Assembly: GCA_030522415.1 (NCBI GenBank)
Contig: CM060106.1
Coordinates: 29,947,485 to 30,011,484, forward strand
Source of the DNA: Channallabes apus
Lineage: Eukaryota > Chordata > Actinopteri > Siluriformes > Clariidae
Length of the DNA: 64,000 nucleotides
Direction: 5' to 3'
The translations under genes were made by a program, and so were the position numbers. The number at the start of each line of letters is the position of its first letter. The stretch's first letter is position 1. Below, in pieces: positions 44,588 through 55,765 of the stretch. Under the pieces are notes generated by a model. The model was not told the origin of the DNA. It searched no databases and saw only the letters and a list, made by a program, of their open reading frames with translations.

Positions 44588-45297
44588 TTCACTATCTGTC
44601 CCTGAATGAAGGGAGGCTCAAAATCAGTCAGTACCAGTCAGTATCTGTTGTGGCCACCAGCTGCTTTGAAGTACTGCAGTGCATCTCCTCCTCATGGACT
44701 GGACCAGATTTGTCAGTTCTTGCTGTGAGATGGAGGGATTGTGTGTTCCTGGTGTGACTCGGGCAGTTGTTGTGGCCATTCTGTACCTGTCACGTAGGTG
44801 TGATATTCGGATGTTCCCATCCTGTGCAGGTGTTGTTACACGTGGTCTTCCACTGCGAGGATGATCAGCTGTCCTTCCTGTCTCCCTGTAGCGCCGTCTT
44901 AGGCGTCTCACAGTGCGGACATGGCGATTTATTGCCCTAGCCACATCAGCAGTAATGCTCATGCCTCCCTGCAGCATGCCTAATGCACGTTCACGCAGAT
45001 GAGCAGGGACCCTGGGCATCTTTCTTTGGGTGTTTTTCACAGTCGGTAGACAAGTCTCTTTAGTGTCCTCCGTTTTTAGAACTGTGACCTTAAATGCCTA
45101 CTTTCTGTAAGCTGTTAAGGTCTTAACGACCATTCCACAGGTGCATGTTAATTAATTGATTATGGTTAATTGAACATGCATGGAAAGTATTGTTTAAACC
45201 CTTTACAATGAAGATCTGTAAAGTTATTTGGATTTGTACAACATTATTGTTGAAATACACAGTCCTGAAAAAGGGGCGTTTCTTTTTTTGCTGAGTA
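44588..45297 (-). mobile_element. Tc1-like transposon, catalytic core deleted
   Basis: The right terminus, read inward from 45295, is ctcagcaaaaaaagaaacgc, followed by a long terminal region typical of a fish Tc1-like family, and TA lies outside it. The transposase start lies at 45040. The left terminal repeat is missing or truncated near 44588. About 1 kb that would encode the DDE core is absent, and the flanking coding parts are joined directly. Confidence 0.82.
44624..45040 (-). CDS. truncated Tc1-like transposase: DNA-binding domain only
   Basis: An intact 138-codon frame. Residues 8-56 form a helix-turn-helix region (ERALGMLQGGMS, then VRTVRRLRRRYRETGRT). GRPR at 64-67 is the minor-groove-binding linker typical of Tc1 proteins. 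A second helical DNA-binding part follows (IRISHLRDRYRMATTTARVT). At about residue 105 the sequence jumps from HNPSIS to QQELTNLVQSMRRRC, which belongs near the C-terminus of the full protein. The whole DDE core is therefore missing. The last ~14 residues are out of the family frame. It could bind transposon ends without cutting, but expression is not shown. Confidence 0.7.
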   Translation of the reverse strand: MKNTQRKMPRVPAHLRERALGMLQGGMSITADVARAINRHVRTVRRLRRRYRETGRTADHPRSGRPRVTTPAQDGNIRISHLRDRYRMATTTARVTPGTHNPSISQQELTNLVQSMRRRCTAVLQSSWWPQQILTGTD

Positions 45298-47122
45298 TAT
45301 ATTATATTATGTGTATATTATGTGTATATTAATGTATTAAGCATTAGTATGTGACTTCATTTTCCAATAAAAATGCCATAAACAGTTTAAAGGAAATTAT
45401 ACTATAGAGCTCTTGAATCCTTGAATCTGCTTTTTGTAAGCAGATTTCTGAAAGCAGCGTCTATTGTCAGTGCTTTGTTATAGACAGACAGTAGTACATG
45501 TTTCCTACTAAGAGTCTACACTAGATTTCTTGAGAGCTTGTGATTTCTGGCTTTTTGCTAATATGACAAGTTGCATTTTTTTGGTTATTAACTGCACAAG
45601 ATAAGGAAGAAACATGAGGTTGGGAAAGAATCAACTATTCCGAGTAAAAGTATTTAGTGGGTGTTGAACAACATTGAATGTCATTTCAAACGGCAAAAAA
45701 ACCCCTCTAAAATATCATTTTAAATCACGTTCATTTATTTAAACATGTAATCACTTTACTGTAGAATAAAATAAATGAAACACACTTGACTTTCTGCCAG
45801 GCTGCAGAACTACACCACCATAGGAATATTTCCATAACAGGACACGGTCGTGTTTCATTCCATACATATTACAGTACACAGGTGTTATGATTACAGTATA
45901 CAGGGAAACAGTTTTGTAGGCAATGTTTCCTAAGTAACATCATTGGAAAGTACTTGAGAACTGGCAGTGTTCAACTTTCAAAGTCTACTCAACATCAAAG
46001 TCTACTGAAGATGAATTTCCTAGATCCAATTTTGTTGCTGTGTAATTTAAATGGACATGAGTAGTTTGTTTTTACTTTTTCACATTCACGTGACTTTTGT
46101 ATTTACCGTGCATGACTTTATTATTATTTTTACATGCCAAGATGAGGTGCATAACTGGGCAGATAATTTTTTGTGTACACTAAACATAGAATTTGAAACT
46201 GAGAAGTGTAGACTATGAAATTGTGTCATCAGGGCAGAATATCTCTTTAGACATGCTACAATATTTGTAAAACAGGAAAGGATAGGTTTTTTTTTATTAA
46301 TTAATTAATTAAATTTTTTTTTTAACATTAAACACCTTACAGACCTGGCTTCACAATCTTACTTGCCAGAGTGTGTTAGATTGTCTTTTGTCTTATACAG
46401 TATGTTACACTATCTTTGTGAGGACCTTTTGTTATCATCATTATTTGTGCAGTTAATTAATACCATACTTACACTAATGCCATGTTAATGCTTTTGGTGT
46501 TTTTATTTTATTTATTTATTAATATTATTTGTATTAAATAGATATTTTCTTGGACCAGCAAGATGTCCCTACAATACATATAAAGATCGATATACCAGTG
46601 TGTGACCACATTGAAAATCTGGGATTTTTTTTTTAGGTTTAAGAATTATACATTGTCAAATGAAGTTCAGTATCTTATACAGTATATTTCATTTTTAAGC
46701 TTCTGCACTATTTCAAGGTCACTACTGTTAGTGTAAGTACATTTGTAATACTGATCATGTTAATTTCTTGGTTTAAAATGTCCACTTTAAAATGGATTGT
46801 AAGGTTTTGTAAGTCCATGTGTGTTTGAATACATATAGTTATTAAAGCAAAAAACGGGTACATCATTCTAAGAAACTTTGAAATTCATGTTAATATTGCA
46901 AAAAGTCTATTACTTTTTGCATTGAATTTACAAACTGTTTCAAAGATTCTACTTTTCATTAAATGTGGCAAAATAGTCAAACATAAATCCTATTTTACAA
47001 TAGTGTTGAATATCTCATGTACAGTGATTCACCTCACATAATTTACCTTGGTAACACAGTAGTTTTGGTTGGTGGATCAACTTACTAAAATGGACGTACG
47101 GTTTCTATTGAAGGTGGATCAT
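45298..47122. other. no recognised gene
   Basis: Strongly AT-rich sequence with A/T runs and a TTAA repeat near 46297-46312. I see no transposon I can name. Confidence 0.4.
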
Positions 47123-47864
47123 ATTTGTACTAGGGTTGTTCCGATTCCGATACTGGTATCGGAAATGCCACCGATACCACAAAAAAATCTGGCATCGGAA
47201 TCGGCGAGTATTTGAGTCCACGTACCGATCCGATACCATTTTCCTAAACATTAACCTATTTATGCCCGCTAGCTTCGGCTAGCTTAGCTTACTTACAGAG
47301 TGTCACGGCATGCGGCCTGTGATGGGCGTGCGCCCAAATTGATATCGCTCCTCGCTCACTAGTTAGGCGGCCTCCCCCCTCTTTAGGTATGTGAAGCAGC
47401 AGGGCCGCAGAATCAGGCAACGGCCCATGAGCTATCGCCGCTAATGATCCCGGCGCTATAAAACACAGCGGGGAGTGTAGCTCGGGGTCTGACTGTTGGG
47501 AAGCTGGACTTTGTGACGCGGTGGATTTTATGAGAGACGGTGGCACAAGAGCGGGGCGATGTGATGCGCCCCAGAGACTTTAAAAAGGGGGGCGCCTTTG
47601 ATCTCCGCGAGAGGAGCGCGTGAACGAGCTGCGCAAGCTCCCGCGGCACCTTCACTTCCGCGTCGAGCCCGCCTTCGCATCCCTGCCGCCGAAGTGGAAA
47701 AGACCGCAGAGAGCCTTTAACCCTTTCCTTCCCCATTTTTCTAAATAAATGACCCTTTTTCCTGTAAGACCTCGCCTCGTGTCCGTGTTTCATGGTGTCG
47801 CCCGTGCACTTAGGGTCGAACCCGTTACACAGGGCTAGTAGTATTTTACTTAAAAAAAGGAATG

Positions 47865-47926
<62 letters not shown>

Positions 47927-48068
47927 TGTGTGTATATATATACACACACTGTACAGATACACACCCAAGTATCGGATCAGTACTCGGTATCGGCCGATAC
48001 CCTGAGCCCAAGTATCGGAATCGGTATCGGGAGGAGAAAAATGGTATCGGAACATCTCTAATTTGTAC
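47123..48068. mobile_element. composite hAT-like transposon carrying a solo LTR, copy 1
   Basis: The element spans 47131-48060 (930 bp). Its ends are tagggttgttccgat and, on the other strand, tagagatgttccgat. A perfect 8-bp duplication, atttgtac, lies at 47123-47130 and 48061-48068. Both subterminal regions carry many gatacc/tatcgg motifs, likely transposase binding sites (an inference). A 529-bp LTR-like segment sits inside at 47301-47829, followed by a CT/TA microsatellite. No transposase is encoded. The same structure recurs at 60996-61987. Confidence 0.92.
47301..47829 (+). repeat. solo LTR nested in the hAT-like element, copy 1
   Basis: It begins tgtcacggc and ends gttaca (TGT...ACA). 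It has a TATA box (tataaaa, 47457-47463) and a polyadenylation signal (aataaa, 47744-47749). It is flanked by cagag (47296-47300) and caggg (47830-47834), a 5-bp duplication with one mismatch. It is GC-rich, unlike the surrounding DNA. These traits fit an LTR of a Gypsy-type retrotransposon left after recombination. No gag or pol sequence is nearby. Confidence 0.78.
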
Positions 48069-49989
48069 CGTCGTAAAATTGTATCTTTCAGACACACAGT
48101 TAAAAAAAAATATTTTATTAAAATCAATATAAGATGCACTTAATGGTAGATAACTAGATAGACTAGAGCACACGGCAGGAACACTGGAAGTAAGGTACTG
48201 GAAAGTATATCCGTCCATCTCATGGCAGTATGCGCACACTTATTATTAATGGGTATTTCGTTCATAACTATTGCAGTTTCATAAAGGGTGACAAGAACAA
48301 CAAAAGGCTATGGAGCCGTCAGAGCATGGTTAATCAAGAGATTTACAGATTTCAGATAACAGACTCACGCTCTCCTTTTGTAAACGGCTGCGAATCACAG
48401 ATAAACACTGGATGCACAATGCTAATACTTCAGTTCCTGCTTGAGTTAATGTTGCCTCACACATTGGCCGTTAGCTTTGTTCAATTAGTAATTGCAATCA
48501 CTTATAGTTGATTCAAATTGATAACTTTTTTATGGAAGGTCAAGGGTAAATAATGCTAAATGTAAAGTTAACTGTATCATTGCAACATTGCCTAATTGTT
48601 ATATGTATCTTAATGTTAACTTGCCTTTTCACACATTTCTGAGTGGCGGGTATTCAAACGCTTCATCACATTTGTCAGTTCAGTTTTTTTCCTTTTCCTT
48701 CAAGAGCAGGGGAGCCGTACCAGGTTACAAAAAGGTCTTGTTTTTGGTGCTGGTGAGTGGGGCAAAGTAGATATATCTTTTAACCACCAATCATAAGGTT
48801 TGATACCATAATTTGTACTATACATGCATGCAGATAACTAGATGGAAAAAGTGATTTAAAAATCATTTGTTTATTTACCCATCATTCATATTAGTGAAGT
48901 TTTTATTTGTTGACAAAAAATATAAAACATTTCATCATAGTTTTCAAAGATTTCTTTTTGTTTAGTCTTAGTCTCAATTACATCATGGAAAATAGGTCAT
49001 GAATGGATGTTTTCCATCATTTCCGTTGATGAAATTAACAGCACTTTAAAAGAAAAACAGTGGATGAACAGATGTGTTGGATAGTTCTCATATGGAGCAT
49101 TTTTATTCTCTAAGGATACATTTAATTCAACAACTTAAAGTGAATCAAATCTGATTTGTTTCATCCTAAAGGGCTGTGTGAACGCACAAATTTGAGCGAA
49201 TCTGAGCGACTTTCTTACAGTATGTGGTCCTAGATCGGTTACATATCAGATACATATTCGTTCATGCAACTTAAATGAGAACGATCAGAATATATATATA
49301 ACATTTTGCACATACTGTACGTAGGACTTGATGTTGTCAGTCAGCATAGAGAGCGTAGTCTTTCATAGCAGTGCTAGCAATTGCTGATAAAAAAACTAAA
49401 GTGAGGAGTCTGGATTTTTTCCTAGTTGACTAACTGCTTGAAACCCTCCAGTGGAACAAAACCCCAAGCATTTTTTTGCTAAAATTGTTTGAAATAAATA
49501 AATTGTCCCACAAATATGATTCTGAATGTAAACCATCATGACCAGCAAATCCAATCTCGACAAAAGAAACGAGATTGAACAGTGTGGCTTGTAATGTAAA
49601 TAGAGCCCAACATTTCTAGCCTAAACCATTTCTGGTGGTGTAGACGATAAAGTAATGTATAAAGTTCCCTTTGCCCTAAAGCTAGCAGGTATGGAACATA
49701 AGCTATAAAACATTAAGCGAGCACGAGTGTGTCTTAATGATCTACTTTCTGAAGGATCTGCGTAACTTGTCTGGCTGTGCGTCAGCAGAAATCCCATGTG
49801 GTTCTCTCTATTGCTTCCGTGTATGGGAATCCAAGTCTGATCTTGTATTCGTACCTTGTGTGTTGTGTGTGTGTGTGTGTTTCATACACACTGTAATCCT
49901 GTGTCTCCCAGCAGGAAAGTAACCATCAAACAGGGCTATTAAAACTCATAATCCCCCAGAGGAACTCCTGATAATTAGCACCAGCTTGC

Positions 49990-49995
<6 letters not shown>
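48069..49995. other. no recognised gene
   Basis: AT-rich presumed intron. I see no exon or named element. Confidence 0.4.

Positions 49996-50026
<31 letters not shown>
49996..50026. repeat. CT microsatellite
   Basis: About fifteen uninterrupted CT units. Confidence 0.95.
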
Positions 50027-50028
<2 letters not shown>

Positions 50029-50130
50029 GATGTTGAAATGATTGAGATTACATGTGTATTGAAAAGCCCAAGGTACTAACCTTCTCCGCATTGTGTGGTA
50101 TAAAATCAGTGTATTGATATGTGTATGTAA

Positions 50131-50132
<2 letters not shown>

Positions 50133-50161
<29 letters not shown>
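50133..50161. repeat. GT microsatellite
   Basis: About fourteen GT units. An X-box-like gttgctatggcaatg lies downstream at about 50218-50232. Confidence 0.95.
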
Positions 50162-50164
<3 letters not shown>

Positions 50165-51252
50165 TGTATGGATGGCGCAGCAGAAAGAGCAATAAGAGCA
50201 GACGAATCTCTCTGCAGTTGCTATGGCAATGTACTGGGAAGGCTTGAAGACTCATTGATATTCGTCCCTAAAGACATTGGGTGTTTATGTGGCAGATTAG
50301 TTAGGATCTGTCTCTCTCTCTCTGCCTCCCTGTCTATCTTTTTCTCTTTCAGGAATTGGGATATGTGTGACACAGTGATACTAAACGAACACATCTCAAA
50401 CCAGATGCTCTCTTCTCTCCCATCCTTAATTAGTAGCTTAACTAGAAAACTAGACCTACACCATCATGGAACTGACCATGGTTGCTTTTCAGGAATTAAA
50501 AAGGTATTTTTAGATTTATAATTATATAAATATTATTATATTTAAATATTATAATTATATAATATAATTTGCTTCTACCATACAGGACGCTGTGCTGCCT
50601 GCTAATGTGTGAATCGTTTAGAGTGTACAACCTGGAAGATGATGGAGGAATGGCAAAATTTTTGCTTTGAGCTGACTTAATTTTATTGCCACATAACGTT
50701 TCTGAGCCGAAACCTGACCAACTAAACTAACCCAGGAGGATTGGTACAGTGGCCACAATGCATGATGGGTGCATCGCTTGATGTGCTTCCCTTTATACCC
50801 GGATGCACCCATTGCTCTGGAATACGGTCAATCTGTACTACAGTACATGACCTTTTTACTTTGCTACAAAGTTCAATCTTTATGCTCCCTAACAAACTGA
50901 AGGCTTTTCCTTTATTTGTCTCAGTAACAAGCTGTTTAGTGCCCAATCCTCAGAGTTCTCACCACATTGTGTCTGTATGGAAATGCTTTTAATTTTACTA
51001 TTAAACATATTGTAGCTATGGTTTTTATTGATATTTTTACCATGCAACTTCACTGGAGTTTAAGTGATCTCTATTCATGATTTTTTTGTCTTAACATCTT
51101 TCTTGAACAAAGTTGACAGTTCAGCACTATCCGTTCAGGTTTTGATCATGTCTGGAAAGGTTCTTAACACAATTCCAGTCATTTAAAATCTTCATAGAAT
51201 TATCTTTGCTTGATGCAACCCAACGATTTGACTACTCAATTTTGACTACTCA
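50162..51252. other. no recognised gene
   Basis: Includes an AT-only tract at 50515-50570. No exon recognised. Confidence 0.4.
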
Positions 51253-51473
51253 GTCACTCGCTTGTAGTCTATACCGCTTTATGCTGTATACAGGGTCGCG
51301 GGGGGCCTGGAACCTATCCCAGGAGACTTAGGGCGTATGAACCGGAGTACACACACATATTAGTTTCCACACTATTTGCAAATTGGAAACGCCATTTAGT
51401 CTAAACTGCATGTCTTTGGACTGTGGGAGGACACTGGAGTACCCGGAGGAAACGCACCAAGCACGAGGAGAAC
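51253..51473 (-). mobile_element. older V-SINE, interrupted by a second V-SINE
   Basis: The tail (gtctataccgctttatgctg) and diverged central domain run to gaggagaacat, where a new SINE tail of ATTC repeats begins. Confidence 0.85.
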
Positions 51474-51780
51474 ATTCATTCATTCATTCATTTTCTATAC
51501 CGCTTAATCCTGTGTTCAGGGTCGCGGGGGACCTGGAGCCTATCCCAGGAGACTTCGGGCACTAGGCGGGGTACACCCTGGACAGCGTGCCAATCCATCG
51601 CAGGGCACACACACATACACACACTCACACACCCAATCACACACTACGGGCAATTTAGGAACGCCAATTAGCCTAACCTGCATATCTTTGGACTGTGGGA
51701 GGAAACCGGAGTACCCGGAGGAAACCCACCAAGCACGGGGAGAACATGCAAACTCCATACTCATAGATCCTGGAGGTGCG
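51474..51780 (-). mobile_element. younger V-SINE inserted in an older V-SINE
   Basis: It begins with ATTC repeats and a tail almost identical to the young copies (51475-51650), then the central domain to cggggagaacatgcaaactc. The head is replaced by a short diverged remnant. The boundary sequence agcacgaggagaacat / agcacggggagaacat could be a target duplication or simply the shared SINE sequence, so the exact breakpoint is ambiguous. Confidence 0.85.
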
Positions 51781-52462
51781 AGACAACAGTGCTATCGACT
51801 ACTATAGAGTGCATAATTTAAAGTACTGTGATTCTGGTGGTCATCCAGTGTCCACTACTTCCACATTAAATGCTTGAAATAGATTTGAAAATGCATAAGA
51901 GAGATTCTGTAAATGCAAACAAGCTGAAGAATACTAAAAAAAAAGTGTAATGGTACTAAGAAATATTTAATTAAGAGCTCCAATGTAGTTTCAATTGTTA
52001 ATGCAACCCTTTTTAAATTGAGCTACTTTTGGTATGTAGCAAAATCTTTCTCTGGGTTGTTTTAGGAAATCCAGTGTAATGCTGTGTGTGTTACAGTAGG
52101 TAAGGCAGAACCACGACCTTCAAAATGAGCTTGTATAACAGGCCAATACTGGTTGCTAGGCGACACCCAGAGTCTGCTGATCAGAACACATGCATGACAC
52201 CTGGTCATGCACCTTTATAAGCCCTTGAATGCCAGGCTTTGTGCATGAACATAATTCTTGTCACTTGTCAAGAGCTACATGCTACATTACTTCAGGAGAA
52301 GCTTAGTTGAATATCAGTGACTTTGGCTTAACAAATGTAGTTGTTTAAAGTTTATACCAGCATTATATCACGTCATGGCTTTTGAGTTCTCTGGCCGGGT
52401 GGGGGAGAAGTTTAGCAGAGCCAAATCAGCGGTTTGGTGATTACGGTGTCCCTAGTCTGGTG
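51781..52462. other. no recognised gene
   Basis: AT-rich. An X-box-like gttgctaggcgac lies at about 52154-52166. No exon recognised. Confidence 0.4.
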
Positions 52463-52606
52463 TGCTGATGACACGATCTGATTGTCGTACTCTTCCTGTT
52501 AGCTGGACGTTACATTAAAGACATCCTGTCAGTACATATTCAGGGTGAGCTATTCAGCTCGATAAGTATTACAATGCAGAGTGCTTTACCTCTACATTCC
52601 GACCAG
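52463..52606. repeat. diverged direct duplication, copy 1 (~145 bp)
   Basis: It resembles 54907-55050, sharing tgctgatgaca, gatctgattgt, ctgtcagtacat and gtgagctattcagc in the same order and orientation. Divergence is substantial. No family is recognised. Confidence 0.8.
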
Positions 52607-52667
52607 GCTGGTTCCTGTGGATTTATTCTCATTGTCAAAGAAGCCCTTTCTGCTCCGAAAAACTCTT

Positions 52668-52815
52668 GGGGTTCAATTCTCTTCTCGGGTTTGCTTGGTG
52701 GGTTTCCTCGGTGTACTCCAGTTTCCTCCCACTCCAGTGCAAATTAGTGCAAACGCATGCAAATTAGACTAATTGGCATTCCCCAATCGCCTGTAGTGTG
52801 TGAATGAGTGCGTAA
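52668..52815 (+). mobile_element. V-SINE, first part, split by a DNA transposon
   Basis: It runs from a B-box remnant (ggggttcaattctc) and the central domain (ggtgggtttcctcggtgtac) to the TG-rich region, and stops at the TAA before 52816. The tail resumes at 53424. Confidence 0.85.
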
Positions 52816-53423
52816 TGCCTCTTTTCCACTGCATAGTTACGGCACAGCACGGTTCAGTACAGCTCACTTCGGTTCGGCTCAGTTCGGCTTGGTTTGCGCT
52901 TCCACTGCAGTTTAGTAACGCTTTAGAGTGGGCGGGATTATTCACGTGTCGTTATAGTTGCGGCGCCGCTACTGCCGTGACATCATCGTAAACGCGCCAC
53001 AAACAAACACACAACAATGGAGCATATCGACGGCATGGTGTTCTTCATTCTCGGCATGTTGATGTTTTTAACAACCAGACGAAGGAGTTTGTTTCAAAAG
53101 AGGCTGATGGCAGCCAAAGAAAATTTTTGGTTAATACAAAAAGGTGCGTCCGATCCTTCGCTGGCTGTTCTAAATATAGCAGTTCTGTTGTGTCTCGTGT
53201 CGCAAGTTCAGTGACGCAGTAATGACGATTTTCTCCGGCCAATCAGTGACCAGCGGAGTTTATACGTCACGTTTTGGTAACGGTTCGGCGCGCTTGGAAC
53301 CTCGGCTGAGGTGGTACTAAAAAAAGGACCAGGTACCAGGTACTGTTCCCAATGGAAAACCCCCCAAAAGTGAGCTGAACTGAACCGTGTCGTGCCGTAC
53401 TATGCAGTGGAAAATCGCCATAA
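52813..53423. mobile_element. PIF/Harbinger-like TIR element inside a V-SINE
   Basis: The element at 52816-53420 (605 bp) has inverted repeats of about 50 bp: tgcctcttttccactgcata at the left and tggcgattttccactgcata at the right read inward, both continuing into cggcac…cacggttcagt. TAA flanks it on both sides (52813-52815 and 53421-53423), fitting a 3-bp duplication. A 65-codon frame inside (53017-53214, starting MEHIDGMVFFILG) is unidentified and may be a remnant of an element protein. Confidence 0.85.
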
Positions 53424-53526
53424 GTGTACGCCAAAGTCTCCTGGGATTGGGCTCCAGGCCCCCCCAAGACCCTGAACACAGAATAAGCAGTTTAGAAGAT
53501 GAATGAATGAATAAATGAATGAATGA
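53424..53526 (+). mobile_element. V-SINE, tail part after the transposon insertion
   Basis: The tail (aaagtctcctgggattgggc, ccctgaacacagaataagca) ends in GAAT repeats. It completes the SINE begun at 52668. Confidence 0.88.
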
Positions 53527-54060
53527 AGTAGAATGAGGGAAATAACTTACCATACCAGCCTGTGTTTTGGCATCTGATAACTTGTCGGAACTATTTGGAT
53601 ATATTTCATCAGACCCATTTCTTCATTTCTGCTGCCATTTTGCATCAGATCCGTAAATATAACTGACTGTGTCCTATCAAGAATACATTATATACTGTGC
53701 AAATGATTACTTACATTTTGTTAATGCACTAAGATTACCCCATCTTTAGTGTGTAGTGTGTCTGACTACATTTTTAGAGTATCGTACCCAGATTGTATAT
53801 TGTCCTTCTCGGATGAAGGGACATAAAATCTGAAAATGTCATACCCATCCAATTTTTTTTCAACATATGCTGCCATTTTATTTAAATCAACATAATGCCT
53901 TACTCAACCTGAATTCTGAAAAGGATAACCCCCAGAGAGAGTCAAGAAATGCATACAGTACTCTTATGGAAAAACTGAGAATCTTGAAGGTTTTTGTCAG
54001 TTTTTCCAAGTTTTCCAGAATTTCTAAAATCACATCTGAAATGTTAACGAAAAAAATATT
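53527..54060. other. no recognised feature
   Basis: Nothing recognised. Confidence 0.4.
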
Positions 54061-54376
54061 GTGGCACAGTGGCATAGCAGTTAGCACTCTCACCTTGCAC
54101 CTCCAGGGTCTGGGTTTGATTCCCACCTCGTCATGTTCTCCTTGTGCTTGGTGGGTCTCCTTCAGGCACTCCGGTTTCCTCCCACAGTCCAAAGACATGC
54201 AGATTAGGCTAATTTAGGTCCCCGAAATTGCCTGTAGTGTGTGAACAAGCATGTGAATGTATGTGCCCTGTGATAGATTGGCACACAATCCAGGATGTAC
54301 CCTGTCTCCTAGCATAGGCTCCAGCCCTCTCCGGCCCTGTATACCGTATAAGTGGTATAGATGATGAGTGAGTGAG
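54061..54376 (+). mobile_element. V-SINE, nearly full length, diverged
   Basis: It runs from the head (gtggcacagtggcatagcag) through a B box (gggtttgattccc), central domain and tail to a gatgagtgagtgag repeat. Many substitutions mark it as old. Confidence 0.9.
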
Positions 54377-54515
54377 ACGTTTCCCACTGAGGAGTTGTTT
54401 CTGAAAATGTCCTTGTTTAGCAAAAATTGTGGCTTGTACTGTAGGAGTAAGTGGTTACAGTATGTCATGATTGGGAAGCACAAGTTTAGTTCCACTCAAG
54501 AGCTGATGCATGTTC

Positions 54516-54568
<53 letters not shown>

Positions 54569-54906
54569 TGGTAAAAGCTATTTTCTCTTCCTGCAGTAAT
54601 TAGAAAATTATGGATGTCTATGATAGAGTGTTCTGGGTGTGTTAACGTGATTTTAGGGCAGTGTGGGTGTGTGTGTGTTTTATCTGAGTATAATGTGAGT
54701 GTGTTACTGTATGAAGAAAAGAAAAAAATAACAAAATTAGGCTTCCTGTTTGTTGCTTTTTACTACATATAACCTTCGGAACTGGAAATATTGGTCTAGC
54801 TTAAAGCATATGTGTGTGTGTATGTGTGTGTGTGTGTGTGTGTGTGTAAGTAAATCTAGCCTGTAAATGTATGCTGACTGAAAAAGAGATGAGGTCACCC
54901 CTGACA
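54377..54906. repeat. interval dominated by GT microsatellites
   Basis: GT repeats lie at 54519-54565 and 54810-54847, with shorter GT runs between. No exon recognised. Confidence 0.85.
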
Positions 54907-55050
54907 AGTGCTGATGACATGATCTGATTGTGTTGTCCTCTTGCGGTTTGCAGGACATTACGGTAAAGACGTTCTGTCAGTACATGTTCAGAGTGAGCTA
55001 TTCAGCACGATGCGTATCACAACACTGAGTGCTGTACATCTGCCTCTTAC
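54907..55050. repeat. diverged direct duplication, copy 2 (~145 bp)
   Basis: Partner of 52463-52606, about 2.44 kb away. See that entry for the shared words. Confidence 0.8.
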
Positions 55051-55565
55051 AGATAAGAGTGTGTGTAGTGTGAACTACTTGTTCAAGAGGCTGTTGCTCT
55101 CCCTTCCCGCCTTTATCGTAAAATTTAGGCCGTGCTTTCAGGAAGCTGAAACGGGATCTTATTGAGTTTGAGTAACTCTGAATATGAGATTTATTCAGTT
55201 CATACCGCAAGCCTAAGTGCTGAATTCTTTAATTACTGGTTAAACCTGTCTGGTGTTTTATTAAAAAAAATATATATATATATAAACTGAAATTCTAGAA
55301 AAATAAAAAATCAAGACCAGTGGATTTACTGTATAAACAATCAGATTTTGCCATTTTTAAAAAAATATTTCCTCAATACAATGTTCTATATCTACAATAG
55401 AACTACTACGTATGAGCTTCACTTTACCTAACGCGCCTACCCACAAACAATGTTGACCTTGAATTTGCATTACTGTAATTATAGAAGTTATAGAAGTTAT
55501 ACAAGACTCACAAGAAATGCAGCACCTATACAGACCACCCTACTCACATGGATACCTTCTATACC
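55051..55565. other. no recognised feature
   Basis: AT-rich, with a TA-rich tract at 55268-55283. Confidence 0.4.
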
Positions 55566-55765
55566 GCGGCACAGTGGTGTAGGATTAAGCACTTGCACCT
55601 CCTGGGTCCAGGTTCAATTCCCACCTTAGGGTTTGCATGTTCTCCCCATGCTTGGTGGGTTTCCTCCCTCAGTCCTATGACATGCAGATTATTCTGATTG
55701 GGGTTCCCAAATTGCTCAAAGTGTTTGAATGCATGTTTGAATATTGACCAGATGGACACCGTTGG
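55566..55765 (+). mobile_element. V-SINE, head to TG-rich region
   Basis: The head cggcacagtggtgtaggatt, B box (aggttcaattccc), and a shortened central domain (gcttggtgggtttcctccct) are visible; the tail is absent. It is followed near 55782 by the phrase gttggactacagaggttcct also found near 29957. Confidence 0.85.

Noticed and set aside
47792..48239. Frames rich in Tyr-Ile repeats
   Set aside because: They are translations of TA and CT microsatellites.
50218..50232. Single X-box-like motifs here and near 30327 and 52154 as regulatory sites
   Set aside because: Isolated 13-15-bp matches are expected by chance in 64 kb. Only the spaced pair at 22026-22081 was kept.
53017..53214. A 65-codon frame as a host gene
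   Set aside because: It lies wholly inside a TIR element inserted in a SINE, so it is at most a remnant of an element protein.
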